Source: Chloroflexaceae bacterium (GTDB lineage: Bacteria; Chloroflexota; Chloroflexia; Chloroflexales; Chloroflexaceae). Taken from it: 33,485 bases of DNA. Location: positions 1-33,485 of the forward strand of contig JAAURD010000028.1 in the NCBI GenBank assembly GCA_012034075.1, read 5' to 3'. The notes under the pieces are model-generated. The model was not told where the DNA came from. It saw only the letters and a list, made by a program, of their open reading frames with translations, and searched no databases. How positions within the stretch are numbered: the stretch's first letter is position 1; every line of letters begins with the position of its first letter. This document shows, in pieces, positions 16,425 through 24,719 of the stretch. The position numbers and the translations under genes are program-made.

Positions 16425-16671
16425 AGTTCTACCAATAAAAAAGCGTGATTGAACGACTCATTCCTTTATCCCGGGTTGTGTCCTGCTTGTGTTTATTATA
16501 ATGCGTATTGGCTGATTTGTCTAACGTTTCATGCGTTCGTTTACAGGTAATCGGAGTCCATCAAAGCATGACCATGTTATCAAAGGCTCATTCGCTATCT
16601 CCTGATGTTGCATCTCACAACGGCTTATCCGGTGAAACCAGGAAGGAAAAACAATAAAAGGAAAGAACACT

Positions 16672-17181
16672 ATGTCTAAGTACAGACTTAAACCTCGACA
16701 GAAAGCCTGGCTAGTCGGATTGCATGTGCTGTCTGCGGGACTCTGGCTGGGTGCCGGCACCAGCCTGATCCTGATCAATCTCACTATCGGCCCGGACAGC
16801 GGGCTGCACGCTATCAACGCCACCGCCAAATATATCGATGATTTTCTCGTCATCCCCGCTGCTATTGGCAGTCTGCTCACCGGGTTGCTCCTCAGCTGGT
16901 TCACCAACTGGGGTTTCTTTGCCTACAAGTGGGTAACCATCAAGTGGGTTCTCACACTTGCATCCATTATCCTGGGCACCTTCTGGCTTGGGCCATGGCT
17001 CAATGGCATGGAGGTAATCAGCGCAACGGAGCATGCCCGCGCGTTGCAGGATGCAGTCTATCTGCACTACATGCAGATGAACGGCATCTTTGGTACAATC
17101 CAGGTCAGTTCACTGGTATTTATGATATTCCTATCCGTTTTGAAGCCCTGGAAAAAATGGAAGCAGCAGCAGTTGTCCTGA
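16672..17181 (+). CDS. Small four-helix membrane protein (DUF2269-like)
   Basis: A 169-residue integral membrane protein with about four hydrophobic segments (near 14-36, 55-78, 86-105 and 140-158), short charged loops and a basic C-terminus (KPWKKWKQQQ). The overall pattern, starting with WLVGLHVLSAGLWLGAG, resembles the DUF2269 group of predicted membrane proteins; the assignment is by eye. The ATG has AAGGAAAG upstream. It converges with the STAS gene at 17222 with only 40 bases between the stop codons. Function unknown. Confidence 0.85.
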   Translation: MSKYRLKPRQKAWLVGLHVLSAGLWLGAGTSLILINLTIGPDSGLHAINATAKYIDDFLVIPAAIGSLLTGLLLSWFTNWGFFAYKWVTIKWVLTLASIILGTFWLGPWLNGMEVISATEHARALQDAVYLHYMQMNGIFGTIQVSSLVFMIFLSVLKPWKKWKQQQLS

Positions 17182-17221
17182 ACCGGCGAGAGATGCTGCC
17201 AACACAGATTCAGACCAGCAA

Positions 17222-18820
17222 TCAGTGTAAGCCCTGCTGAAGCGTCGCTACCGTGCGGAACTGTGTGAGGTCCATGTGAAGTTCCACCAGAGTCTGCGCA
17301 AGCTCAGGTCTGACCCCAACCAGCACAATTTCAGCCCCCACAAGTCGTACTGCATGCCCCATCTGGATAATCACCTGTGCTGAAGCTGTGTCGATCAGTG
17401 CAACTCCGGTGAGATCGAGGAAGACCAGCCGCACCCGTTGTCGGTCCTTAACTGCACACAAAATGGTACTGAGGAGCAACTCAGCACGCTGGCTATCCAC
17501 TACTCCGATGATCGGCACAATCAGGGCATCTTCACGCACGGGGATAACGGGTACGGACAGTGCAACAATCGTAGCGCTCAACTGCTCCTGAAGCCTGATG
17601 CTGGCACGCAGTTCTGCTGCCTGTGCGCGCTGTGCAACCAGCGCTTGCTCGAGGTCTGCCGTGCGTACAACGACCCGCTGCTCCAGGTCTGCATTTGCTT
17701 GTGCAAGGTCTGCATTCGCCTGTGCAAGCTGCGCCGCGCTGTCGTCCAGAGCAGCGCGAGCAGCTTCTGCTTCGTTCTGGGCACGCTGCGCCACTTGTTT
17801 AGCGCGAGCCTGGCTCAGGCTCAACAGGATCGTCAGGCCGATGGCAATGATGATCATCTGACCAACGAGCGTATCGATCTGCTCATGGGCAATGTAGATT
17901 GGCATGCCATAACCAATCGCGACCGCTACGTAAGGCAGCAATGTTCGGAGACGACGCGGCCAATCTGTCTGGAAAGTAGCCATCTCAGGAAGATACGTCT
18001 GCCAATACTGCACCTGGGCAGCAATGACCGCAGCTAGCCATGACAGCACAAAGAGGCTATCAGTCCAGAAGAAACCGGTGTAATAAACATCCTGAAGTGA
18101 AAGATAGCCATACGTGGTATTTGCGGTGACATATAAAAAGAAACTGAGACCTAACCAATAGAAGGCTGACTGGCTGACACCAACCGGGCGGCGGTAGATG
18201 ACGGTTACACTGGTGAAGAATAACAGCAGAGAGCCAAGTGGAAAAGCCAGGGATACTACCGCGCCAAGCCAGCTCTCATACTCTGCGGTGATAGTCGGCT
18301 GGATCACCAGCACCCAGAGCACCGATCCGAAGCCGAGCATGACAATGCCCGAATCAAACCAGAGGGTCACCTTATCGTATTCGGTCACCGCTTTGGTAGG
18401 GAATGTCAGCATACCCCAGAGCCACAACAGGTAGCAGAACAGGAACACACCATCGGCAAGCGAAGGGAAGGGTATCGTAGCTAACGCCAGTTCCTGATAT
18501 GTATAGAGTACATTACCAACAGTCAACATGAAGAAGCCAGCGCACAGGATCCACCAGCCACGCCGAACACGCACTCCTAGCCGACGATTGACCCCGAGCC
18601 GTGCGCAGAGCAGCGTATTGGCTCCGCTAAGAAGCAAAAAGGCGATATTGGCGATAATGAGGCGCTGTACATCGTTACCCACTGGAAAAGCAAGCCAGAT
18701 GATATAGAAAACGGTATAGGCGGCTATGGCGAGCATCAGCCATGCGCCCCAGTCATGCCAACGTGACGGTTGCGGATCAGTCGGCCGGATTGGTATTCCT
18801 CGGGGTTCTGACATGGACAT
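17222..18820 (-). CDS. Membrane sensor with C-terminal STAS domain (RsbR-like)
   Basis: About 532 residues. After a short N-terminal stretch come about nine or ten hydrophobic segments (to about residue 315), then a long coiled coil rich in Ala and Gln (about 320-410), and a STAS domain (about 430-530) beginning PIIGVVDSQRAELLL, with FLDLTGVALIDTASA and VGVRPELAQTLVELH. This STAS pattern is that of RsbR-type stressosome proteins, which feed a signal to the RsbT kinase; the membrane part would be the sensor. The start was set at 18820 (MSMSEPRG), although the frame stays open to an ATG at 18907 and no clear ribosome binding site decides it. No kinase or sigma factor gene adjoins. Confidence 0.85.
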   Translation of the reverse strand: MSMSEPRGIPIRPTDPQPSRWHDWGAWLMLAIAAYTVFYIIWLAFPVGNDVQRLIIANIAFLLLSGANTLLCARLGVNRRLGVRVRRGWWILCAGFFMLTVGNVLYTYQELALATIPFPSLADGVFLFCYLLWLWGMLTFPTKAVTEYDKVTLWFDSGIVMLGFGSVLWVLVIQPTITAEYESWLGAVVSLAFPLGSLLLFFTSVTVIYRRPVGVSQSAFYWLGLSFFLYVTANTTYGYLSLQDVYYTGFFWTDSLFVLSWLAAVIAAQVQYWQTYLPEMATFQTDWPRRLRTLLPYVAVAIGYGMPIYIAHEQIDTLVGQMIIIAIGLTILLSLSQARAKQVAQRAQNEAEAARAALDDSAAQLAQANADLAQANADLEQRVVVRTADLEQALVAQRAQAAELRASIRLQEQLSATIVALSVPVIPVREDALIVPIIGVVDSQRAELLLSTILCAVKDRQRVRLVFLDLTGVALIDTASAQVIIQMGHAVRLVGAEIVLVGVRPELAQTLVELHMDLTQFRTVATLQQGLH

Positions 18821-19075
18821 TTCTAAAACTTTCGCTTGACAGACGGACCTAATCTGTATAAATGACAGAACTCGCTCGCATATAGTCGTAAAACCAATGG
18901 AACACAACTGATATCAGGTTTTTCCTCGTTCTGTCGCTGTCACATTCAAGAAGCACCACGCCGATAACAACCGGCCAGATGATTGCGTTGCGACTGTTGT
19001 TGCCAGCACATAGGTAACATATTGTTCTTTGATTATTATATCAGATAAGTGTCGTAAACGAAAGTCCTGAAAACA

Positions 19076-19191
19076 ATGATCGCAGAACATGACCGGGTGA
19101 TATTGAAGACCGAACTGTTAAATGTATGACTCTTGACGGGGAAACAATTGCATTAGTACCGCTCTTTACCGAACAGGTTCATGGCATTTAA
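19076..19191 (+). pseudogene. Remnant of a DUF4926-type small protein
   Basis: An ATG at 19076 gives MIAEHDRVILKTELLN, and after a change of frame the text continues MTLDGETIALVPLFTEQVHGI to a TAA at 19189. The two pieces match the beginning (EHDRVVL) and end (VTLDGETIAVVTL) of DUF4926 proteins as I know them, with the middle of about 30 residues missing. This indicates an internal deletion. DUF4926 genes usually sit beside a partner such as DUF6883, which is absent here. The rest of 18908-19259 shows no gene. Confidence 0.5.
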
Positions 19192-19221
19192 CAGGGTCAG
19201 TATGCGCATACTCACCCTGTT
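19190..19221. terminator. Hairpin downstream of the PAS-STAS gene
   Basis: AACAGGGT (19190-19197) pairs with ACCCTGTT (19214-19221), and the enclosed AGTATGCGCATACT (19199-19212) is itself a palindrome, with one C/C mismatch between the two parts. It lies 39 bases past the stop of the minus-strand gene at 19260. There is no T-run, so it may act as a terminator or as an RNA-protecting hairpin. Confidence 0.5.
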
Positions 19222-19259
19222 GAACTAACAAACCCATCGTAGCGGACAGAAGAACTGGC

Positions 19260-21290
19260 TTAGTGCTGCTTCGTTGTATTCTGCAACGCAGACGCAATAC
19301 CTACCTGCAAAGTCGCACGAGTAATGATGCCTCTCAAATCCACCCCAAGTTGTACGAGTGCCTGGGCAATCTGCGGCTGAATGCCGGTCAGCATGACCTG
19401 CGCTCCCAGCAACTTCACCGCCTGCGCTGTAGTGATCAGTGCTTGAGCAACCTGAGTATCGACCGTCGCAACACCCGTAATATCCAAAATAACGAGCCTC
19501 GCTTGTCGTCGTGCTACGCCTTCTAAGAGGGTGTCCAGAATCATCTGGGCCCGCTGGCTATCAATCGTACCAATCAGCGGCATAATGACTACCGTATCTG
19601 AAATGGGGATCAGCGGCGTACTGAGTTCACGCAGGGTAGCACGTTGGGCGGCAATCACTTGCTCTTGCAATCTCGTGCGTTCGGCCTCCTGGCGCTTGCG
19701 CTCAGTGATGTTGCGCACGGTTCCGAGTGCAAATTCCTTGTCCCCAATCTGTAAATACGTGCCCGATATTTCAACTGGGAAGATGGTGCCATCCTTCCGC
19801 TGATGCACGGTCTCCAGGAGAATTGAACCAGACTGTTTGATATAGTTCCACATGATAGACCATTGATGCGGAGGAAAATTGGGATCGATATCAGCCAGCG
19901 TTTTCCCTATCAATTCATCGCGGTGATAGCCAAGTTGTTTACACGCTGTGGTATTGACATACACCAATTGCCCATCAGGGGTCATCAGTTCTACTCCATC
20001 ACTGGCATGGTCGAGCGCAAATTGATGCATCTGAAGTTCAATTTCCTGCTGCTTGCGTTCAGTAATGTCCTCGAATAAACCAAGTACGGCAAAGACATCA
20101 CCTTCCGTGGTATGGAGCGGGATTTTGGTGGTGCGCAACCATTTCGTCTCATTTGTTACACCCACTTCTACATCGACGAATGGCTCTTCAAAGCCAATTT
20201 TTGGTTTGTCGTGCTCCATCACATGGCTATCGTCAGCACGGTACAGATCAGCAATATCTACCCAGGGCATATCAAAATCATTCTTGCCCACAATATCACC
20301 GGGCGAAACCAACCCGGCGGCATCAGCAAAATATTGATTGCACCCCAGGTAGGTCAGGTCACGGGCCTTCCAAAAAATTGCCTGCGGGATGTGATCAATA
20401 ATCAGGCGTAAAAACTGCTGCGATGTTTCAAGCTCTGTTTCAATCTGTTTGCGCTCGGTGATGTCATCGAAAATAGCCATAATACCGTTCACCTGCCCAT
20501 GTTCATCGTGCAGGGGTATCTTGTTTGTGTTCAGCCATGCGAGTTTGCTATCGGCTTGCACCTGCCGTTCAACGATAGTCTGTTCGGCTGTATCGGTTTG
20601 CATAACACGCTCGCCCATCATGCGAAAGAACTCGGCCTCTTCAGGTTGCCAGGCGAGATCATCATCGGTTTTACCGATAACCTGTTCCGGCGTTCCCACA
20701 CCAGCCATAGTCGCAAATGCCTGATAGACCCTGGTGCGATCTTGCCAGAAGACCGGCTGCGGCAGCGTATCGATAAACATTTGAAGTATTTCTGAGCTCT
20801 GACGTGCTTTTTCCTCTGATTGTTTGTGTTTGGTAATATCGAGCATATAGCCGTAGTAATGGGTGATAGTACCCTTCGGTTCACGGACAATCATCATAAA
20901 GACAGAAATCCAGCGGGTTTCGCCGTTGGCATGGAGCAGCCGATATTCCTGCTCAAAGGTCTCTTGTCCTTCAGCACTGCCGGTCCGCGCCTCTGCTGCC
21001 ACACGTTGCAGATCATCTGGGTGGACGATGCTACTATACGGCACGCGTCCGCTCGTGACATCGTCGGCCTGGTACCCCAGTAACCTGGCAATATTGGGCG
21101 AGACATACTCAACCGGCCATCCTTCAGCACAGCGCCATACAAAGAAGAGCATAGGGCCGTGGAAAAAAAACGCCTGGTCAAGCTCAATGTGTTGCTGATG
21201 GCATCCATGGGACATATCGAGTCCTGTGGATGACTGATACAGGGCATATGGATGCCTGGCAGTGATAGACACCGGGTAGTGAGTGCTCAT
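19260..21290 (-). CDS. Soluble multi-PAS sensor with C-terminal STAS domain (RsbR-like)
   Basis: A 676-residue protein without membrane segments. Four PAS/PAC units follow each other (about 38-155, 160-285, 290-415 and 420-545), each closing with an ITERK-type PAC end (DITKHKQ, DITERKQ, DITERKQ, NITERKR). A coiled linker with LSTPLIPISD leads to a STAS domain (about 565-670): MPLIGTIDSQRAQMILD, ILDITGVATVDTQVAQAL, LTGIQPQIAQALVQLGVDL. The Thr residues of the VDT and IITR segments, which correspond by eye to the RsbT phosphorylation sites of RsbR, are kept. Inferred role: a stressosome input protein for small molecules, redox or light. The ATG has AAGGA 7-8 bases upstream; a promoter lies at 21464-21492. 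Its STAS domain is a close paralogue of the one in the gene at 22004. Confidence 0.93.
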   Translation of the reverse strand: MSTHYPVSITARHPYALYQSSTGLDMSHGCHQQHIELDQAFFFHGPMLFFVWRCAEGWPVEYVSPNIARLLGYQADDVTSGRVPYSSIVHPDDLQRVAAEARTGSAEGQETFEQEYRLLHANGETRWISVFMMIVREPKGTITHYYGYMLDITKHKQSEEKARQSSEILQMFIDTLPQPVFWQDRTRVYQAFATMAGVGTPEQVIGKTDDDLAWQPEEAEFFRMMGERVMQTDTAEQTIVERQVQADSKLAWLNTNKIPLHDEHGQVNGIMAIFDDITERKQIETELETSQQFLRLIIDHIPQAIFWKARDLTYLGCNQYFADAAGLVSPGDIVGKNDFDMPWVDIADLYRADDSHVMEHDKPKIGFEEPFVDVEVGVTNETKWLRTTKIPLHTTEGDVFAVLGLFEDITERKQQEIELQMHQFALDHASDGVELMTPDGQLVYVNTTACKQLGYHRDELIGKTLADIDPNFPPHQWSIMWNYIKQSGSILLETVHQRKDGTIFPVEISGTYLQIGDKEFALGTVRNITERKRQEAERTRLQEQVIAAQRATLRELSTPLIPISDTVVIMPLIGTIDSQRAQMILDTLLEGVARRQARLVILDITGVATVDTQVAQALITTAQAVKLLGAQVMLTGIQPQIAQALVQLGVDLRGIITRATLQVGIASALQNTTKQH

Positions 21291-21463
21291 TAATCATTCC
21301 TTGTTTCTTATAGAGACATCCATGAATCATCGGACCATGGGAGCGGGTGCTTGCAGTGTCCGCATGCAGTTGCAAGCCGCCTCTACCTGGTGATAGTCCG
21401 ACGTCTATCGCATGTCTCTATGAGCATAAAAAACGCTTGTTATGAAAATAAATTGTAACCATC

Positions 21464-21492
21464 AGTATAGCATGGGGTTCTCCCTTAAACAA
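21464..21492 (-). promoter_or_regulatory. Promoter of the multi-PAS STAS gene
   Basis: On the minus strand TTGTTT (21487-21492) and TATACT (21464-21469) are 17 bases apart. The leader to the ATG at 21290 would be about 165 bases and holds no open frame of note. Confidence 0.55.
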
Positions 21493-21602
21493 GCAAATTT
21501 CAGGGTGTATATCGTTGAGAAATCTATAGAAACCTTCTGTTAGCAACAATTTCATCGTATTTCTACTCCTATCAACATTGATGCAGAAACGACCAGCTTA
21601 TC

Positions 21603-21886
21603 CCAAATTCGGTTCATCGATACGCGATATCCAGATTCAGTATCATACCAAATTCGGGTGATCACTGGTATGCGCTTCATATTGATAGAACGCGGAGCGC
21701 CTGCTTTGTAGGGTCGCAGCGCGCTGCGACCCTACCAAAGCAGGCTACAAGCCGCACCTACGTCTCATATCGATGAACCGAATTTGGTATCAGACGTAGG
21801 TGCGGTTTGCAGCCGCACACGCCAGCGGCAAACAGGCGCTACGCGTCCTATCAAAGAACATACCAGTGATCACCTGAATTTGGTAT
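21603..21886. repeat. Composite foldback (MITE-like) element
   Basis: Several inverted repeats are nested or interleaved here. The 28-base arm at 21645-21672 (starting ATACCAAATTC) matches the reverse complement of 21859-21886 with one mismatch, and pairing continues inward with two mismatches over 22 bases. A 19-bp perfect pair joins 21603-21621 and 21769-21787. A 14-bp perfect pair joins 21752-21765 (CCGCACCTACGTCT) and 21792-21805. In the centre a 26-bp palindrome (21709-21734) is extended by GCCTGCTTTG/CAAAGCAGGC to 21699-21745 with a single bulge. No transposase frame is present. It fills most of the 713-base gap between two STAS genes. Confidence 0.8.
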
Positions 21887-22003
21887 CACTGTTCCATCTC
21901 CTCTCTATCTCCTCTTTTTCTCCCCTTTTATTCTGGCGGTTAAATGATACACTTAAAACAGTTATATCTACTGTTGAAGCTATCAAAAGGGGAAAGAAAC
22001 CGC

Positions 22004-23041
22004 ATGAATGGAACAACGCTCTCACAAACCAACGGAACCGTTCAGAACGATAAAAACGAGAACGAGTATCTCCGCCAGCGTGTCAGCGCGTTAGAAGAAC
22101 AACTCCAGAAGATCAATGGAGCCATTCAAACACTACCCGAACAGGATTTTGCCCATCTTCAGCGCATCTACCAACATATGCATGGCAGTTCTCTTCCAGT
22201 AGAGGTAATAGTTTCTGCATCTCAGCACAATTCCGGTCAGGGTGAGACAACAGAAGCAGATCATCAGTTGCTTGTGTCCGTTTTTGAAAACTCTGCTGAT
22301 TTCATTGGCATTGCCGCCCTGGATGGCCAGGCACGCTACCTCAATGCCGCCGGGAGACAGATGGTTGGTCTGTACAGCGATGCCGAATTTCTGCAAACGA
22401 ACGTGATTAACTACTTTCCACCTGAAGACCATCAACGGCTAGAACAAGAGATCATGCCGGTTATTATACGTGATGGTTTTTGGAAAGGGGAGTTTCGCTT
22501 CTGTCACTTCAAGACCGGCGAACGTATCCCGATTGAATTAAACTTATTTCTTATTCGTGATCAGCAAACTGGCGAACCCACGTCTCTCGCTACCGTCACC
22601 CGCGACATCCGTAAGCAGAAGCAGGCTGAAGCTGAACGCACCAGATTGCAAGAACAAATCATTGAAGCCCAACGATTCGCCCTGCGCGAACTTTCCACCC
22701 CGCTTATTCCCATCAGCGATACCACTGTTGTCATGCCCCTGATCGGCACCATCGACAGCCAGCGGGCCCAGCAGGTGCTAGAGACCCTGCTCGAAGGCGT
22801 CAGCCAGCACCGCGCCCAGCTCGCCATCCTCGATATCACCGGCGTCCAGGTGGTGGATACCCAGGTGGCCAACGCACTCATCAGCGCGGCCCAGGCAGTC
22901 AAGTTGCTCGGCGCTCGCGTGATGATCACCGGCATACAGCCACGCATCGCCCAGACCCTGGTCCATCTTGGTGTCAGCCTGGATGGTATCATCACCCGTG
23001 GCACCTTGCAAGCAGGCATTGCCTATGCCTTGCAGCGGTAA
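22004..23041 (+). CDS. PAS-STAS sensor protein (RsbR-like)
   Basis: A 345-residue soluble protein: a coiled N-terminus (about 1-60), one PAS/PAC unit (about 90-215: ENSADFIGIAALDGQARYLN to TRDIRKQKQ), the linker LSTPLIPISD, and a STAS domain (about 235-340) with MPLIGTIDSQRAQQVLE, ILDITGVQVVDTQVANAL and ITGIQPRIAQTLVHLGVSL. It is the short paralogue of the gene at 19260 and probably another stressosome input protein. The ATG at 22004 is chosen because AAGGGGAAAG lies just upstream; the frame is open back to 21944 without a comparable site. A terminator hairpin follows 42 bases after the stop. Confidence 0.93.
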   Translation: MNGTTLSQTNGTVQNDKNENEYLRQRVSALEEQLQKINGAIQTLPEQDFAHLQRIYQHMHGSSLPVEVIVSASQHNSGQGETTEADHQLLVSVFENSADFIGIAALDGQARYLNAAGRQMVGLYSDAEFLQTNVINYFPPEDHQRLEQEIMPVIIRDGFWKGEFRFCHFKTGERIPIELNLFLIRDQQTGEPTSLATVTRDIRKQKQAEAERTRLQEQIIEAQRFALRELSTPLIPISDTTVVMPLIGTIDSQRAQQVLETLLEGVSQHRAQLAILDITGVQVVDTQVANALISAAQAVKLLGARVMITGIQPRIAQTLVHLGVSLDGIITRGTLQAGIAYALQR

Positions 23042-23083
23042 CATCCTACAGCGTCTGGATGAACATCGTATAGGTGTATGGTC

Positions 23084-23108
23084 AAGGCATCGCAACGTGC
23101 GATGCCTT
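23084..23108 (+). terminator. Intrinsic terminator of the PAS-STAS gene
   Basis: AAGGCATCGCA (23084-23094) and TGCGATGCCTT (23098-23108) form a perfect 11-bp stem with a three-base loop, followed by CGTTATAT, a weak T-rich tail. Confidence 0.7.
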
Positions 23109-23214
23109 CGTTATATCTAGCACATACGTATCCTCTGTTTCGACCGGTTATTCCGTGCTTATAAGAGCAATAATATCACTGGTATTTCTGTTCTATGCAG
23201 ACAAATGTTGCAAC

Positions 23215-23249
23215 GCATGCATGTTCTTTTGTGTTACGAACATGCATGC
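23215..23249. repeat. Perfect 12-bp inverted repeat
   Basis: GCATGCATGTTC (23215-23226) and GAACATGCATGC (23238-23249) with an 11-base loop. It is followed by an AT-rich stretch (to about 23280) that contains ATCTTTTAAAGAT. It could be a binding site, part of an origin-like region, or an RNA hairpin; there is no gene here. Confidence 0.55.
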
Positions 23250-23481
23250 ATATGATCTTTTAAAGATAAAAGAAATACAGTAGTCGTAATAGGCGTGTGG
23301 ATAGTGGGGATAAACCCATGAAATCGCTTGAGGTTGCGCCAAACAGGCAAGAACAACATGTGCAATGCTATCCCCATGATTCACAGCATACGAAAAGGCA
23401 CGTGATACAACCCACAGTATTCCCGATCAACCACCAGACAACCCACCGAAACAGCGTTCTGGATCGCCTGGCAGGCTCTTT

Positions 23482-23595
23482 TTTGTCAACGGTGATACCA
23501 CCAACTTTCCACGGGTAACACACTACTCTTCCCCAGAAATTTGTCAACGGTGATACCACCAACTTTCCACAGATAACCCACCAATCTTCCCCAGA
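23482..23595. repeat. 56-bp direct repeat, two copies
   Basis: Copy 1 is 23482-23537 and copy 2 is 23540-23595, two bases apart, differing at five positions. The first 31 bases (TTTGTCAACGG to ACTTTCCAC) are identical. Each copy contains TTTCCAC(A/G)G, which resembles a DnaA box. Nearby words one mismatch from a DnaA box are TGTGGATAG (23296), TGGGGATAA (23305) and TGTGGAAAA (23634). The gap 23042-23753 has no gene that I can support. Confidence 0.75.
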
Positions 23596-23680
23596 GAAAG
23601 GGTTCAAAACGCAATGGTGCATACTATCAAGTATGTGGAAAAGTCGTGGATAGCGGGGATAAGTCTTTCTTTTGGCATAG

Positions 23681-23712
23681 AAAAACCCACTCATGTAGGA
23701 TACATGAGTGGG
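23681..23712 (-). terminator. Rho-independent terminator of the bifunctional nuclease gene
   Basis: CCCACTCATGTA (23686-23697) and TACATGAGTGGG (23701-23712) form a perfect 12-bp stem with a three-base loop. On the minus strand the stem is followed directly by TTTTT (23681-23685). It lies 41 bases past the stop of the minus-strand gene. Confidence 0.9.
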
Positions 23713-23753
23713 AAATCGCAGTAGCACAACACCATTCGTCTGATCGGTCAGCG

Positions 23754-24317
23754 TTACGAAGATTTTTCGGGACCGCCTCTTTCGGGGTTATCCAGATCGA
23801 GCGTGTTGATAAAATCGCGGAAGAGCGAGAGCGAATCATCACTGGCTATTTCCGTTTCTGGTTCGTCACCACCGGCTGTCGGCGCAATCGAAGGTTCTGG
23901 TGATGGCTGTTCATCTTCATCAAAGAAGACACCGGCTTGATCAAGCACATGGGTTTCGACATAAATTGGAACATCGGTGCGTACTGCTAGCGCAATAGCA
24001 TCGCTGGGCCGGGCATCAACCTCAATCGTCCGACCATAGTGTTCAATCACAATATGGGCAAAAAAGGTGTTATCGTGAATATCGTTGATAAGGATATGCG
24101 CCACAGTCCCACCCATATCTACAATCATTGATTTGAGCAGATCGTGAGTTAGTGGGCGCGGAGGTTCGTGTCCTTGAATCGCCATAGCAATCGCTTCGGC
24201 TTCAAATGGGCCGATCCATATTGGAAGATAGCGGCGACTATCAGTCTCGCGGAGCACAACCACACGGTGTTGTGTCAAAAGGCTGACGCGGATACTGTCA
24301 ATCGTTACACGTATCAT
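23754..24317 (-). CDS. Bifunctional nuclease family protein (DUF151)
   Basis: A 187-residue cytosolic protein. Residues 1-130 match the DUF151/BFN domain: MIRVTIDSIRVSL at the start, LPIWIGPFEAEAIAMAIQG, RPLTHDLLKSMI, and ARPSDAIALAVRTDVPIYV. Plant and bacterial members have been described as nucleases acting on RNA and DNA, but the true role in most bacteria is open. The C-terminal 50 residues are acidic and low in complexity. The start at 24317 is the family start; the frame is open 39 bases further upstream without family support. It is a single gene ended by a strong terminator. Confidence 0.93.
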   Translation of the reverse strand: MIRVTIDSIRVSLLTQHRVVVLRETDSRRYLPIWIGPFEAEAIAMAIQGHEPPRPLTHDLLKSMIVDMGGTVAHILINDIHDNTFFAHIVIEHYGRTIEVDARPSDAIALAVRTDVPIYVETHVLDQAGVFFDEDEQPSPEPSIAPTAGGDEPETEIASDDSLSLFRDFINTLDLDNPERGGPEKSS

Positions 24318-24356
24318 CGGTTCGTCTTTCGTAGGACAGGCGCTGTACGCACGCAC

Positions 24357-24719
24357 CTGTTCCGCTGCGCTGGTGAGATGAACTCAGAGACCCTGGCGTG
24401 TATCCTGGCCTACACGCTCCTTATCAAAACGGAAATACAGCTGATTCTGCCCTGAAACCAATGGAATGGCCTGCAAGCGGCACGGTGCATTTCCGGTACA
24501 TTTACTGAAACAGTGAACTACGCTGGTCCTCTCACGTGAATCACGCTTGTATTATACCTTGATTCAAAAGAGAAAACCCTGGAAAAACTCTTTATTCCTG
24601 ATTAAATCTTAACATGCACCGTAAGGATACGTCAAGTGTCCTGATGCTTGATTGTTCCGATTTCCAACATTCTTTTCAAAGACGTTCTGGTTGCCCATCA
24701 AGTTGCATGCAAACCGGGT
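24357..24719. other. Gene-free stretch between jetA and the nuclease gene
   Basis: About 360 bases without a credible gene. On the minus strand a TATAAT (24551-24556) could be the -10 box for the nuclease gene downstream, but its -35 region is poor. There is no clear terminator for the JetA gene ending at 24720, and no trace of jetB, jetC or jetD. Confidence 0.5.

Noticed and set aside
18836-18862. Plus-strand promoter TTGACA...TATAAA
   Set aside because: The spacing is only 15 bases and no plus-strand gene follows nearby.
23482-23595. CRISPR-like array
   Set aside because: There are only two copies, and the parts that would be spacers are also nearly identical. It is a direct repeat, not an array. 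No other CRISPR-like repeat was found despite the CARF gene.
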